From Microvelia longipes (lineage: Eukaryota; Arthropoda; Insecta; Hemiptera; Veliidae), in assembly GCA_018340805.1 (NCBI GenBank), contig JACMZG010001863.1, positions 23,914,327 through 23,978,326 of the forward strand: a stretch of DNA of 64,000 nucleotides, written 5' to 3'. The translations under genes were made by a program, and so were the position numbers. How positions within the stretch are numbered: position 1 is the stretch's first letter; each line of letters begins with the position of its first letter. Shown in pieces: positions 33,342 to 45,402 of the stretch. The notes under the pieces are model-generated. The model saw nothing but the letters and a program-made list of their open reading frames with translations. It did not search any database and was not told where the DNA came from.

Positions 33342-36300
33342 ACACAAAGTAAAAACTTGGACAATGCACAAAGATCAGCTGTCAATAAGGACTTAAAAAA
33401 GAGAAAATTTGAAGGCTATGATTATGGAAACTGAAGTTGAAAAATAACTGAGAAGCTACAGACAGTAATAAATGCTATGCTCTGACCCACGGACTTGTGA
33501 CTGGCGTGAATGGTAAAAGGATCCTTTTAACAAGGTTTTAAACAAAGAGAGTCATACTTAGAGGGAGGACATAGGTATAATAACTCTGAAAGTGTGACAG
33601 TTTCCATTGAGAGCAATAACTATACAAACTCCTACTAGTGCCTTCCTAGAGGAGGACAAGAGACTCCCCCCTCTACAACCTCTACCAGAGCACATACTTA
33701 GAATGCAGCCTATAAACTGCGGGTTTTCAAGTGACGTCACATTAAATCACTTTACACAATACAAATAAGTAAAGTATACATGTGATACATATGATATACG
33801 ATATGATTATAAATTTATTATTTTATTTTTTATTTATTTATTTAATTATGCATGATTATATGTTATTTATGTATGGTTATGATGAAATCTCTATTTGACA
33901 TTTTCAGGGTGAACACAAGACTTAGCTTACATACCTATTGTAGTGGATAAGAAAAAGTAAAACACGTTTAGTTAAAATTTATAGTGACCCTCCATAAGGT
34001 TTAGGAGCTTTGCCTTGACTAAGATTATAAATAAGAGCTAATATTACTTTTTAGTGTTCAGCGTAGCTAATTGATGTCAAAATCTCACTGTAAAAATTAA
34101 GTAAGCAAAACACTTTAGTTTGTGTTAAGCATATTGTGTAATTTTCTGTTTAAGATTTAATTACTCTAATTCAAACCTTCTTTTTACGCAAACGTATAAA
34201 AAGTGTAAAAACCAAATAAACCTTATCATCTCAAAATTATCATAACTTGAAATATAGGTCATACGTAAGGCATGCAATTTTCCGTAAACTAAAATGCAGA
34301 AAACTTATTCACTACTGTGAATAATTTACAGACACAAGGAAGTACTTTTCATTCTTTTGCAAATCAAGATTGGTATGCAAATTTTAAAATGTAGCCCTAT
34401 TTAATTTAAAAGTACAATTGTAATTGTTCAGGGTCATTGACATCTGACCCAGTTTTTCTTTGCCTAAGCTTGCTGTGGGAAAATCGAGGGATTTTCCTCC
34501 CTCCTAATCCTCGGTTTACCCTACATACTCTAAACCCCTTCATTCATGCTACTACTATTCGTTATCTTCTATAAATAAATTGTTATGAAGTAACAACTTA
34601 AATTTGATACATCCAAAAAGTTGAGTATGTAATGCGTTTCATATTAGTAAACATAAAAGTAAATTTAATAAATAAAAAAGAGTGAAAATAAAAAATAAAT
34701 ATTCATGACGAATGTATAAGCATGTTTTTGTGTAAAAAAATAAAATAAATATTGCTCCCTGGTTTCTTCATGGAATTCTATCCATAAAAGACATGCTCAT
34801 TGAATTTTGGGTAAAATTAGTTGACAGGATGAACAATTTTTTTCTTCAGTTGGCTGCTCTTTTATTATTTTTTTTTTTTTGGCCGCCAACTAGATGATAA
34901 AACTGTTAATTATGTTATAATTGTTTAACTGTTTAGGTTAACATAACTTGAACCAGACTGGAGTTGGTATTGTTTGGCCTAAACAGATACTAAAAATAAA
35001 CTACCATCTAGAATTATCAGACTTCTTTAAGATATAAACAGATTAAGCTTTAAAAATAAAGGACTTGTGCATTTTTATGCACAATTACAAAATAACCCTC
35101 TCACAAAAGTAGGCAAAGAATCACCAAAAATCCTTATATTTCAAGTGATCTAGTCAAACGTAAAGCATGCAAATTTTCCTACACTAAACTGCAGAATATT
35201 CGCAACGAAAAATTTTAAAGATTTTTTTAAATTACTTTTTTATAATTTTTAAAGTACTGATTCATTGTTGTGAGTTCATGATAAAAGATTAATAAATAAT
35301 AGTGTTTTTTATTAATTTAAGTTTTCGTTATTGATCAAAAACTAATTAGGAAGTAATTAAGATTGAACACAATGCTTTCTCTGTTTTGGTAGATAAGAAA
35401 AAGTAAAAAAAAACTAAGTAAGGTTATTAAAAAAGATGTATATTCATTTTATATTTTTGGTTAAATGTTTAAAAAACTTTTCCAGTAAGCTTCTGGTATT
35501 TTTTAACCAACAGATAAAACCACATTTATGGTTTTTTTTCTTATAATAATACAGTTTTTACAATAATAAAATATTTTTACATGAAAATGTTTTTAATATA
35601 ATAATTAGGTTCTAAAAGTCAGTCTTGTTAGTTATTTGTTAGATGCGTAAAATCAAAATCTAAAAGCACGAAACTAAATTAAAGCATAAAATTATTTAAA
35701 AACTATGTTTGTTTTTAAACATAATTAATTAATTTAAAACGAAGATAATCATATTAATTGATATTAATCTATTGCAAAATTAAACCCAATTTTTTCCTTA
35801 ACACGCAAACAAGTTAAAAATTATTAATAACTTAACTTATCTAAAAAATTAGCATACTTGTTTTTAGAGAATAAATATTAACCGATATATATTAACTTTT
35901 TAAAGTTAACCGTTCAATATTGTTTGTTTTTACATAGTTCAGATAAATTAGCAATTAAATGAAAATTTTACCTTTTTAATTTGTGTATTGGGAGAGAAGT
36001 TATGCATAGATTTTACTTTTAACCAAGTATTTATCTTGTTCATGAAAAATATTATTAAAATAATATGAGCAAAAATAATAATTATTAGCAAGATAATTTT
36101 ATTTTAATATTTTTATAAATAAATGCTGTATTTATTTTTACCCCATTTTAATTTGTTTAAAACTTACCCATTTTAATAAACTAAAATCAAATCATTAGAG
36201 TGTTTTCACTTAAATTTGTATTTTAATTTTAGTTAAACTTAAATGAGAGAAAAATAATAACTAAGTAAAACCCAATGTAGTAACTTAAGTAGTATAATGT

Positions 36301-36364
36301 AACTTATATTACATTATATTAAACGATTGACAATTGTTAGCTGTAGTGAAAATTTGTTAATTAT
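33342..36364. other. Unrecognised DNA with small S fragments
   Basis: Minus-strand S-end fragments are suggested at about 33880-33965 (TACCTATTGTAGTGG, GAAAAAGTAAAAC) and 35385-35412. At 33558-33740 a 60-codon minus-strand frame in more even composition has no known domain. From 35.2 to 36.3 kb the sequence is extremely AT-rich. No gene is supported. Confidence 0.45.
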
Positions 36365-36378
36365 AATATATATATATA

Positions 36379-36430
<52 letters not shown>

Positions 36431-36521
36431 ATATATATAATAATTATAATATTAATAAATAATATATATATAATTAAATTATATATAAATATAATTTATA
36501 TATAATTTTATTTGTTAATTT

Positions 36522-36572
<51 letters not shown>

Positions 36573-36580
36573 ATATTATA
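36365..36580. repeat. Double TA array
   Basis: Two TA blocks (about 36365-36427 and 36520-36580) are separated by about 90 bp of AT-only sequence that looks like decayed TA repeat. AAATTCGCTGAAAAGAG at about 36727 is the family T-type block seen after other TA arrays. Confidence 0.85.
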
Positions 36581-37021
36581 TTGAACTTTATTTCTGATGA
36601 ATTCGGTAACCTTAAGGGAGTATAAGATCTAAGCTATATTTACGGCTATCATAATATATTTTAAAATCAACCAATAAAGCGATTTTCTATTAGTGACTCA
36701 GTAAGATGTAAAGCTACGCTTTTATAAAAAAAATTCGCTGAAAAGAGAAGAATCTTGACACCCTTTAACTATAAAGCAACTTTTATTGCAAAGTTCATCT
36801 TCATGTTTTTTACATAATAATTTATCTAGAGAAAATTACATTTTAATGTTTTTTTAACAGCCAACATTAGAAAATGCGTGAAAAAATAATATTAAAATTA
36901 ACCTAAAAAGCTCTACTATAAAACACAAGTGACACGCAAACATACAATATTTGGTACAAAATTAAATCTATCTCAACAAGAAGGTTACGCAAAATTTAAC
37001 ATGAACACCACAATTTAAAAA
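36581..37021. other. Unrecognised AT-rich DNA
   Basis: Apart from the AAATTCGCTGAAAAG block nothing is recognised. Confidence 0.4.
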
Positions 37022-37392
37022 ACGGGTTTCGACCCGTAATCGCTAGCAAAGTAATCGTAGGCGGCTTCCTTATTGCGTAACAACAACTTGTGCCACATTG
37101 TGCTGCTACAACAATTTGGCAGCTTCGCGAACACATTGTTGTTGTTTCGTATTTTTGTAGTTTTATCATTATATGTTGTTTCATGGCATTTTGTTATGTA
37201 TCTAGCGAATTTTCATCACCTATGGATGTATCGAAGGGTGTTTGTATGAACCCTTCGAGGCCAGACTGTTGTTGTAGTACTTAGTTTTACATGGCATTTT
37301 GCCATGTATCTAGTGAATTTTCATTTATTACGTTATTTTTATGTTATTTTTGCGTTATTTTTACACTATAAAATTGTTTATACAATTTTATA
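37022..37392. repeat. Hairpin cluster with a 108-bp imperfect duplication
   Basis: Stem 1: ACGGGT, TTCG, ACCCGT (37022-37037). Stem 2: TCGAAGGGT/ACCCTTCGA with a 10-nt loop (37231-37258). Stem 3: TATAAAATTGT, TTAT, ACAATTTTATA (37367-37392). ATGGCATTTTG...TATGTATCTAG...GAATTTTCAT occurs at about 37182 and 37290. The stacked stems look like a structured non-coding element, but I cannot match it to an RNA family, and the overlapping short frames on both strands have no domains. Confidence 0.55.
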
Positions 37393-37794
37393 ATGGATGT
37401 AAAATTTGTTACTCCCTCGCAAAAGAATTGTTTATTTGTGTATGATCTTAAGGTTGAAAATAAATATAATCACGATTTATTTTTAAATAAAATACTGTTC
37501 GCGCCACTTAGGATGGTCCAATTAAACTGCAATCGTTTTAGAATGTTTTCGAACACATAAATTCACGTACTTGCTTAACTCGGTGTGGTTCTGTGCAAGC
37601 CATTTTTGTCCTGTCTCTTTGGGACAGTAGGCTTACCAGGATGGAACAAGAAGTAGAGGCCCCTCTTCTATACTACATCCCAACCTTTTTAACACAGCTG
37701 AACCCAAAAGAGTGTCGTCAGGTAATTTTAGCCGGTTATTTAGGGTTTTAGAAATTGATTTGATTAGCTTTTTAAGACCCGGTTGCATAAGAAA
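37393..37794. other. Unrecognised DNA
   Basis: Fairly even composition at 37500-37730. No frame or repeat recognised. Confidence 0.4.
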
Positions 37795-38035
37795 AAATAA
37801 CTCTTAATTACATCGATTTGTTGACTCAGCAAACCAGTCATATGACGTCACAACAACTCGATCTTCAACAGGAGTCGTTCTCTTCTCAAGGTTGATTATT
37901 GTACAATGTTTTGTGCGTTTTCGTCGTGATAAGGAACCTCTGAAACGGATTTTGGATACACATCCCCCATGACGCCTATCCCATCAGGAGGAAACATAAA
38001 AAAGGAGATTCGCAAAACATTATGACAATATGAGG
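37795..38035 (+). repeat. Diverged family T copy without TA array
   Basis: GTTGACTCAGCAAACC, TGACGTCACAACAACTCG, AGGTTGATTATTGTAC, GAAACGGATTTTGG, CATGACGCCTATCCCATC, GAGATTCGCAAAACATT. Collinear with 24240-24600 except that the TA array is missing. Confidence 0.6.
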
Positions 38036-39289
38036 TTTAATATTTGTTTAGGGATAAAATAAATATTTTGATTTATTTTGGTATTTAGCGAGCCCCTTCT
38101 TAGAAACTAAATAAGAATTTTATATTCTAGTTAGCAATGTTTTATTATTAACTTAAGCAATCCTTGGGAATAAAGCTAGCTTTTTATACATATCTAAGTA
38201 AGCACAAGCTAGCTCGCAAACGAAGCGAGCCTTTTTGTCTATATTTTATTACAGATTCACACGATCGAAACGAGCTTTATCATTTCACATTGTATTATTG
38301 ACAAATAAAACATGAGAAGTTTGAAACATGGTAACAAATGTATACATTTACAATTTTATATACCACGGTATGTCATACGACTAAAGAGTAGCGATAATAC
38401 CTAGAAGTCTTAAATACAATTCTGTTTTCAACTTGTATTCATAGGCGTAATTTTCTAATGAAAATTTGCTAAGAAGGTTTGAAACTTTTTGATATTTTTC
38501 ACCCGGTATATTAAATTTATTTATTTATACTTCCAATTAAAGAAATTTGAAGAGATTTTTCCGAGGATCATGATGAAAAATCTATTATTCAAGTCTGACG
38601 AATAAAACCCAAGTTTACAACCTCCAACCTCTATTTATAATAAATGTACCAAAAATATAAAATAAAGAAAGATAACAAAAACACAGCCTTACTTGACTTT
38701 ATATAAAATTAAATAGTCAATACACGTTTTTAAAAAATTAAATTATAATAATTTCATTAAAAATATTAACATTTTTTTTAAAAATCGAGTTCAAGGTACC
38801 TCGCTTTTTTTCTTCCCAAAAATCGGCCACGCTACGCTCTATCTCAGGATTATAAGGTGACATAGCTAGTTAGGTCATAAAAGGTTCTAGATTCTGATCT
38901 CGAATTTTAATGGATTCTAAATAATAGCTATTCAATTCGTATAATCCAAAAACAACGTTTTTAAATTCACGAAAGACGACGTTTTTTATTTACGAAATAC
39001 TTGGCAGACTAGTTTTTGATAATTAATTTTATTAAATACAAAAAAAACATTCACATTAATATAAAGTATTACAGTTATTTATAATAATTTTATTATTAGA
39101 GCAACTATCTAACTTTTATTGAAGAAAAAATAAACTTTAAATAAAATAAAAATGTTTAAATGAATATTTTATAGCAATACATTTCATTATAGTATTTTTA
39201 TGGTTCGTTCAAATGGCAATTTACAGTATAAAACGTCACATTTTAACAAACATAAAAATATTCAATATAATTGAGCTAATATAAACAAA
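38036..39289. other. Unrecognised DNA with two tail fragments
   Basis: A GCTCGCAAACGAAGCGAGC hairpin lies at about 38211-38229. An S tail in minus orientation (TCAAGGTACCTCGC, CCACGCTACGCTC) lies at 38790-38850. No gene. Confidence 0.45.
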
Positions 39290-39460
39290 AGTGAGTTGCC
39301 TATAATTTTAAGTATCGCACCAATAAATATATATTTTCGCCAATAAGTTACAAACTTAAAGTTAATAGCTATCGAATTCTTATTATTTTTCTTATGTTTT
39401 ACGTTCTCAGTCGATATGTTGTACGTCGAATAACAGTAAAAAATGTAAAAGTTAAATGCC
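39290..39460 (+). repeat. Block R
   Basis: TTTTAAGTATCGCACCAATA, ATATATATTTTCGCC, AATAGCTATCGAATTCTTAT, ACAGTAAAAAATG. Related blocks at 16745 and 62825; there they precede minus-strand S copies. Confidence 0.6.
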
Positions 39461-39879
39461 GTCGGAGCCACGGACGCTATACCGGTATACCGCTATACTT
39501 CCTCTAAGGCCGGCCAAGAGGAAGACCCTTGTGTTTTGTATTATCCAGAAGAAATTCGCTCATGGGGTAGGCGTCATGGGAGTTGGTCCGCACAAAATGA
39601 CAAAAATCCGTTTCAAAAATTCAAGGTTATTCAATGTATTTTGTGTATAAGTGGCAAGTCGAAAAAACGGCTGGAAATTATCGGAGAACCTAAAATACGG
39701 CCGATAAACAACATATTTCAAGTAGTGAGTCATTTTCGATGTTTTTGGGCCTGTGAGTTGAATGGAAGCTATCATTACGAGCACTAAACGTTCTCTAAGC
39801 TGGGATACCTGTGTTCAAATCCCAAGTACGATCATTTTTATCGCGGCGGACTAAATAATCTTATCGTAGCCGACTAAAA
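39461..39879 (+). repeat. Family T relative with tRNA-like block
   Basis: AAATGACAAAAATCCGTTTC, GGCAAGTCGAAAAAACGG and GAGTCATTTTCGATGTTTTT, GGGCC echo the minus strand of 23870-24120. At 39800-39835 GATACCTGTGTTCAAATCCC gives a box B/T-arm. The three overlapping frames of 64-83 codons here have no recognised domain; they lie inside repeat. Confidence 0.55.
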
Positions 39880-40122
39880 AAATTTAGCGCAGTGGTCCGC
39901 ATGTCGGGCGAATTTCCTTTAAAATTCGTGTTACCGAGCTTAATAATCTATTTCTTGTTTAAGGTTCCGATTTATGCTTTATTACTTGAACAGTTACTTA
40001 ATTATCAAGCACTATTCGTAACTCATTTTTAAAAATAAACACCAACTAAGCTTTAAACATTAGATAACACGCATTCTAAAGAAATTTGCCAGACATGTGG
40101 ACCACCGCACTTGAATTTTTAT
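39880..40122. mobile_element. Small family F fold-back
   Basis: Left end AATTTAGCGCAGTGGTCCGC plus ATGTCGGGCGAATTTCC; right end AGAAATTTGCCAGACATGTGG plus ACCACCGCAC in inverted orientation. Interior TTACTTAATTATCAAGCACT and CGTAACTCATTTTT are shared with the F copies at 23080 and 56680. Decayed but with the same layout. A tRNA-like block sits about 60 bp before the left end. Confidence 0.6.
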
Positions 40123-40138
40123 TTGACCACCGCACGTG

Positions 40139-40201
40139 TATTTAGTGCATTATTTAGTGTATATTATATGCATTATTTAGTGTATTATTTAGTGTATTTT
40201 A
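40139..40201. repeat. Short tandem repeat of TTATTTAGTGTA
   Basis: GCATTATTTAGTGTA and shorter forms occur four times. Confidence 0.75.
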
Positions 40202-40769
40202 TCATGTGGACCCCTTTAATGCTAACTCGCCTTGCTGGCAACATAGCGAGCCAGTTTTAAGAATTAATAATATTGTTTGATGTTAATTATTTGTTACAGG
40301 TAAGTTGCAGATGGCAAACATAATCTGAATATTTAACCAATATTCCTGCAAAAACGTTAAGTATAATTTTTCCTTTTATATTATAGTTTTACAGATTTAA
40401 CTTCTAAGGTTATTTCTTCGATATCTTTCAAAATATATATCCATTGATTTAAGGTCAAGATATACAAGCATTTGTAATGCCTCACTCTTACTTGACTACT
40501 ACTACTAAATACATTTATTCTCGTATAACTCGTATAAACATTGTTGGTGTTAACAAGTAAACTCAAAATTAGCCACGATGGTCAAATAAGCCATTGGTTT
40601 CGGATGTAATTCGTTTGTTTAACTTAACTTTTTCTAAACATCGCTGCATTTTATCAAATTTTATTTAGTTCTTACAGACTAAAAAGTTTGAAATAGAGGG
40701 TAAATATTTCAACAAGTCTTGGTTACGTAAAACCGAATTTCGAATCGATCGAACTATCCTAAACATTGA
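40202..40769. other. Unrecognised AT-rich DNA
   Basis: Nothing recognised. Confidence 0.4.
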
Positions 40770-41000
40770 TTTTTGTACCGAGTTTCAACTTTCTATAAAT
40801 ACACTGGGTGAGTAAGTACACTATGAGATAACAGACAGACAAACACACTTTGTGTGTAACAGACAAAAACATCACTCAGAAGGTCTTAAAACACCTGAAA
40901 CGTATAATTCAGGAGAAACCCTGGTTTCGCTTTTTTTCGCAACAACAATACTTTTTCAATATACCTATGGTATGAATGAGAAAAAGTAAAATTTAGAAAA
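40770..41000 (-). repeat. Family S head
   Basis: TTTTTGTACCGAGTTTCAAC, CTGGGTGAGTAAG-type decay, ACAGACAGACAAACACAC, CACTCAGAAGGTCTTAAAAC, AACGTATAATTCAGGAG, CCTATGGTATGAATGAGAAA. Reverse complement of the S head. Confidence 0.75.
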
Positions 41001-44000
41001 TAAATAAAAAGACAAAACATAAATTATTTAATAATTATGATTTGTCAATTGAATATTCTGTTTGAATGTAGAAAAAAATGTACTAATTAGAGAAGTGAAC
41101 AACATAATTCAAATAATTTATTATTAATAAGCATTTTTATTTATTTTTTATTTAGAAAAAAAGTTTTTAAAGAGATTTGAGTGGAAAACGAACGGTTCAT
41201 TTTACGGCTCGTTGGATCATATTTAAATGAATTTTATTTTATCCGAGATAAAATTATTTTCTACCCAAACGGTTTTTTTTTATTCACCGTCCTTCAACTC
41301 TGGTCGATGTTTCTCCGTCTAATGAACTTGTAACCTCCTCCTCCTCACTCTTCTCATTTGGAATAATTTTATTTTAAATTCAACGAAATAATTATACGAA
41401 GCGAAAAATAGTACATTAAAATTAGAAATAGCTAAAATATAGCTCTGCAACATACAACAAGTAGAAACAGAAAAACTGGTGAGTAAAAAAATATATTAAG
41501 ACTTTTTTTTCTATTTCTATTAAAAGTAATTTTCTAAAAAGCAATTTGTTATAATTTTAAATTCCCAATACTTTAAAAGATACATGGGGCGGGGGAGGGT
41601 TAACTTAAATGGGAAAAAGTTTGGTTTAGATTATCACAAGCTACTAGAAATCAGCGCTGCGGCTGCGGATGCACCGTTCATCCGCATCCATTAACTAACC
41701 CTAGCTTTCCAAAAATGAGCGATTTTATTTTTAAATGTAAATTTGTGTAATATATAAGAGAGAGTATATGATTAGTGAGCGCCTTGGAAACAATTGATTT
41801 TAACAGCTACATTTATTGTCATAATAAAATAATTTTTCTCTTAGTCTCTTTTAGCGAATTTCCTCAACTTTATTCAATCTATTTTGTAAAAAATTAATAC
41901 AATTATAATAAAAATTATTCCACTGTTACCACCCTAAACTTCTACTGTAGGTTATGTACGTACTATAAAAGGATCAAATCTGAGCCAATAGATGGTTATA
42001 GAACTGTGAGGTAATAATTAATCAGTAAAATAAAATGAAATTATAATCAATTTATGAAAGTACAAAATATAATTTTGGTATAAATATAATTAGCTTTTAC
42101 ACAGTTTACTTAGTAGAAAGGTGAGAGAAGACATTCTCAAAGGTAAAGAGACTCTAGAGGTGTTAGTTGGTATGGTTGTAAATATTCATGGTATGGTTTT
42201 GTTAAACATTTCTCTTAAGAACTTTACATCATTCCTTATTTTAAAAGTTCTAATCAGACCCTTTTATACCTTCTTTTTCTAGATAAGCTCAAGTTTAATT
42301 ACAGAAGAAATTATGTTAAAGTGAAAAATATATAATAAAAAGAACAGGATACTTTGGCGGTTTTATGTATAAAATAGCAGATTTAATATTAGCTAATTAA
42401 GGGAACCGTATCGTATAAGCATAAACATAGTTAAACTGAGTTTTTGTAATGGACTAAAATAAAAACTTAAGTCATTACCAACACTTTCCAAAATAAAGCT
42501 GTTTCATGTGCTTTCGCTCGATCCTGTTACAACAGCAATAAACTCGCTTACGTCTTTTTGAAACGGAGGTTACAGTGAAATGTTAGGTTATTTCACATTT
42601 ATTTTTAATGAATGTCGATAAAAGTGGCTAGTGTTATAAAAATTAAAAAATCAATACAATAGAATAAAAATACAACAACAAATTGAAATAGATAAAAGGT
42701 CACTGATAAATAAGTATGCAGTGGTAGGAATCATATCGACCATATGCTCAATTTCGCTCCGTGTTTGCTCGAGCGTTAGGATTCCCGCCTTCATTTTAGA
42801 ATCCTAGCGGTCATCTTGCAGCATAGAAGGTTCATTTTTGAAAGCGTTGTACGGGTGTTCGGGCAACCCAATATACTCCGTCGAAACGTTTCTATTGAAA
42901 TTAACCCCCATCTATATTTTATTCATCTTGACACTGAGAAACCTAAACATCAATAATTTTAAATTTTCTAAAGCAAATTTAGAATTATCGATGTTATGTT
43001 TAGCCGTGCTATAATTTGCTATTACAGTAGGGTTTCATGTAAGCAGAGCGACTTTAGTTCTACCGCCTTAACTGTTATAGATAGCTGGACAAAAGTAACC
43101 TGTACCAAGGCTACCTCGTGTGAAGGTTTTCGAGTTCTAGCTACAAATCATTCTTTAAACATCCAATCCTTTACTATGAAATTTCTTATATAAACTGACT
43201 TTTATCATTGGAAAATGATATTTAAGATTTTATTACTTTTGAAATGAGTATAAGAACATAATTTAACTAAAACGCATACACAATATTGTCATAAATATCG
43301 GACATATTCAAACGAATCAACTTTTTGTCAAATCCCCCAATAGTTACGGTCTTGTTTGGAAAATAAAGGCCTTATCATAGCTCTTATCAACAATCAGTGC
43401 TGCCAACTTCAAGAATTTACTCCAGCTGTCTATTATAACTAAAAGTATAATGGAAATGAAAAGTAATTCAACTAGATTTTTATCGAATTTTTGAACAAAA
43501 TTACGCTGATGACTTCGTCGGCATGAAAGAAGTAGACGAAGGGACCTATTTAGCTTGGGGTTCTATTTTTTAAAACTTATTGCAAATTATTTGTTATCTT
43601 TGATTAAAATCAAGAGCTTGATCAACATTATTTGATAATAATTTTTTATAGGATCCATTTTATTAAACAATTACAGTACAAATCGACACCAGCGTACTCA
43701 TTAGTATTTTCTTCACTTTTTGGTCGACCTCAACCACTAATTAATTTATTACATGAAATATACCGTACATAGAAGATCCTAAACGTTTTCATTATTTTCA
43801 AGCGGGCTCAAAATATCAGGTTACATAAAAACTTTTACCCTTCCTAAAAAAAGTTAGGGAATGAAAATTGTTTGCCAAACTTTCTAAAAATAGCTCTTAA
43901 TGTAATTATTTTTTTTTATTGATTCTTTCCACTAAGTTTATTTAAGCCTAATGTTTTAAATACTTATATCTTACTTTTACTTAAACTTACTAAATTAGCG

Positions 44001-44262
44001 TACTAAATATAGGGTCTATATTTATTTGAACCCTAAACAGTTTAATTAGAAAATTCATTAACGTTATCTATTTTATGAGTGGAGGAGAAATAAGAACAGA
44101 CAGTTGATATTATAGTACACTATAGTATATTACTCTACAGTAATAATATGTAATATAATACAGTATATACTCAATAGTATATTGTAAAATTCTATGATAA
44201 TGTATTTGTAGCAAAAGTATATAAGTTGAAGAGGTTTATTCATGTTATGAGAAATAGTTATT
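41001..44262. other. Unrecognised DNA, no supportable gene
   Basis: At 41655-41690 is a small GCGGATG...CATCCGC hairpin in a GCGGAT-rich patch. A block of more even composition at 42720-42900 and a 65-codon plus-strand frame at 42996-43193 carry no recognised motif. Otherwise AT-rich and stop-dense. Confidence 0.45.
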
Positions 44263-44488
44263 TACGTACCAAGGGAGAAAACATAGTCATTACGCCCTAG
44301 CGTTTATGTTGGTTCCAAAGGCGTTAGCCGTGGGAACCATAATGTTTAAACCCCGAGGCGAAGCCGAGGGGTTTATAAATTTGGTTCCTGAGGCTTTAGC
44401 CGAGGGAACCATGCAATTTAATCCCGAGGCGAAGCCGAGGGAGTTAAATATAGCGGGGTGTAATGACTAATTTCTCCCGTGGTACGTA
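44263..44488. mobile_element. Compact 226-bp inverted-repeat element of palindromic modules
   Basis: The ends TACGTACCAAGGGAGAAAA plus CATAGTCATTA and TAATGACTAATTTCTCCC plus GTGGTACGTA are inverted repeats. Between them lie four palindromic modules starting near 44311, 44347, 44383 and 44418, a period of 36 bp. They alternate between a GGTTCC...GGAACC form and an AA(C/T)CCC...GGGGTTT or TTAATCCC...GGGAGTTAA form, with a shared core GAGGCGAAGCCGAG. It is the small relative of the inner part of the 30-32 kb fold-back. No coding capacity; class unknown. Confidence 0.8.
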
Positions 44489-45202
44489 CAAGGCTTTTCC
44501 CCTATAAGGGAGAAAATAAACAGAAAATCAACAAAATAATGGTAATTTTATTATTAATATATTGAAAAACATAACATCAATATGTTTGGAAATGAAATAT
44601 AAATTAAAAATGGCATTTTAATGGCATTAAATTAGATCTTACAATACTTGCTTCATGTGAAAGATCATTTTACGTTGAAACATTATCATCTGAAAGAAAC
44701 AAATCGTCAAAGTCTACAATGTTTGAGTCGTCTTTCTCAAAATTCATTTTTGTAAAATAATGAAAAAGAAACAATATATTTAACGGTACCCGTTATAAAC
44801 TACAACTGAATATAATATGGATAAATGAATTCACGAAAAGTAATTGTTTTAATTAACTGATAAAAAAGGTAAACAAATCTAAATTGCAAATAAAAGAGAA
44901 TATAAAACAGCTGTTATTGCAAAGTCATGGAGGTAAACAGAGTAGCCAACTTAATTTTCGTTAAAATCCAGGCAACACTGATACATTTTAAATAACAACA
45001 AAACAAATTAATTTTTCAATATGGCGGCTCTGAAAGTCTTCAGTATTTAAGACTATTTCTTTGATTATGTTTATAAATAAACGTTTTTTTTTTTGTATAA
45101 TAAGCCAAAAATAACGTGTAGCTACGTATAAAAAATAATTAATTGAAAGAAAAAAATTAAAAATCGCTAAATGAATAATAGTAATTTGATAAAAACAAAG
45201 TG
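44489..45202. other. Unrecognised AT-rich DNA
   Basis: CAAGGCTTTTCCCC just after the compact element recalls its end (CTATAAGGGAGAAAA). The rest shows nothing. Confidence 0.4.
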
Positions 45203-45262
45203 CGTTTTGTTGGAATTGAACCACGAGATTTTAGTTGATAGCCAAGTGTGCTATCAAAGGGC
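45203..45262 (-). repeat. Degenerate tRNA-like sequence
   Basis: The minus strand reads TAGCACACTTGG (box A, TRGCNNANNNGG) and, 19 bp on, GGTTCAATTCC (box B). The spacing is too short for a full tRNA: most of the anticodon arm is missing. The box B is followed by AACAAAACGCAC, which does not form a convincing acceptor stem. This is a tRNA pseudogene or a SINE head, not a working tRNA gene. Confidence 0.5.
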
Positions 45263-45272
45263 TAAATAAGCC

Positions 45273-45328
45273 GGGAAACATAAAAGTTCATGTTTCCCTG
45301 GAGGGAAACATGAACTTTCATGTTTCCC
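45273..45328. repeat. 56-bp palindrome, 28-bp arms, no spacer
   Basis: GGGAAACATAAAAGTTCATG plus TTTCCCTG meets its reverse complement with two mismatches. A second hairpin (AGGGAGAAAA/TTTTCTCCCT, 45376-45402) follows. The GGGAGAAAA motif also ends the element at 44263, which hints at a relationship. Confidence 0.85.
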
Positions 45329-45402
45329 TCCTTTTTAGAATAGGGTGTAATGATGTACTTTTCGCTTCAAAAAATAGGGAGAAAAGTTCACTTTTTCTCC
45401 CT

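Noticed and set aside
44311..44446. Regular 36-bp repeats resembling a CRISPR array
   Set aside because: The repeats themselves are palindromic and nearly contiguous, the intervening bases are similar and not unique spacers, and the genome is eukaryotic. They are transposon modules.
45203..45262. Functional tRNA gene on the minus strand
   Set aside because: Box A to box B spacing is too short and there is no convincing acceptor stem.
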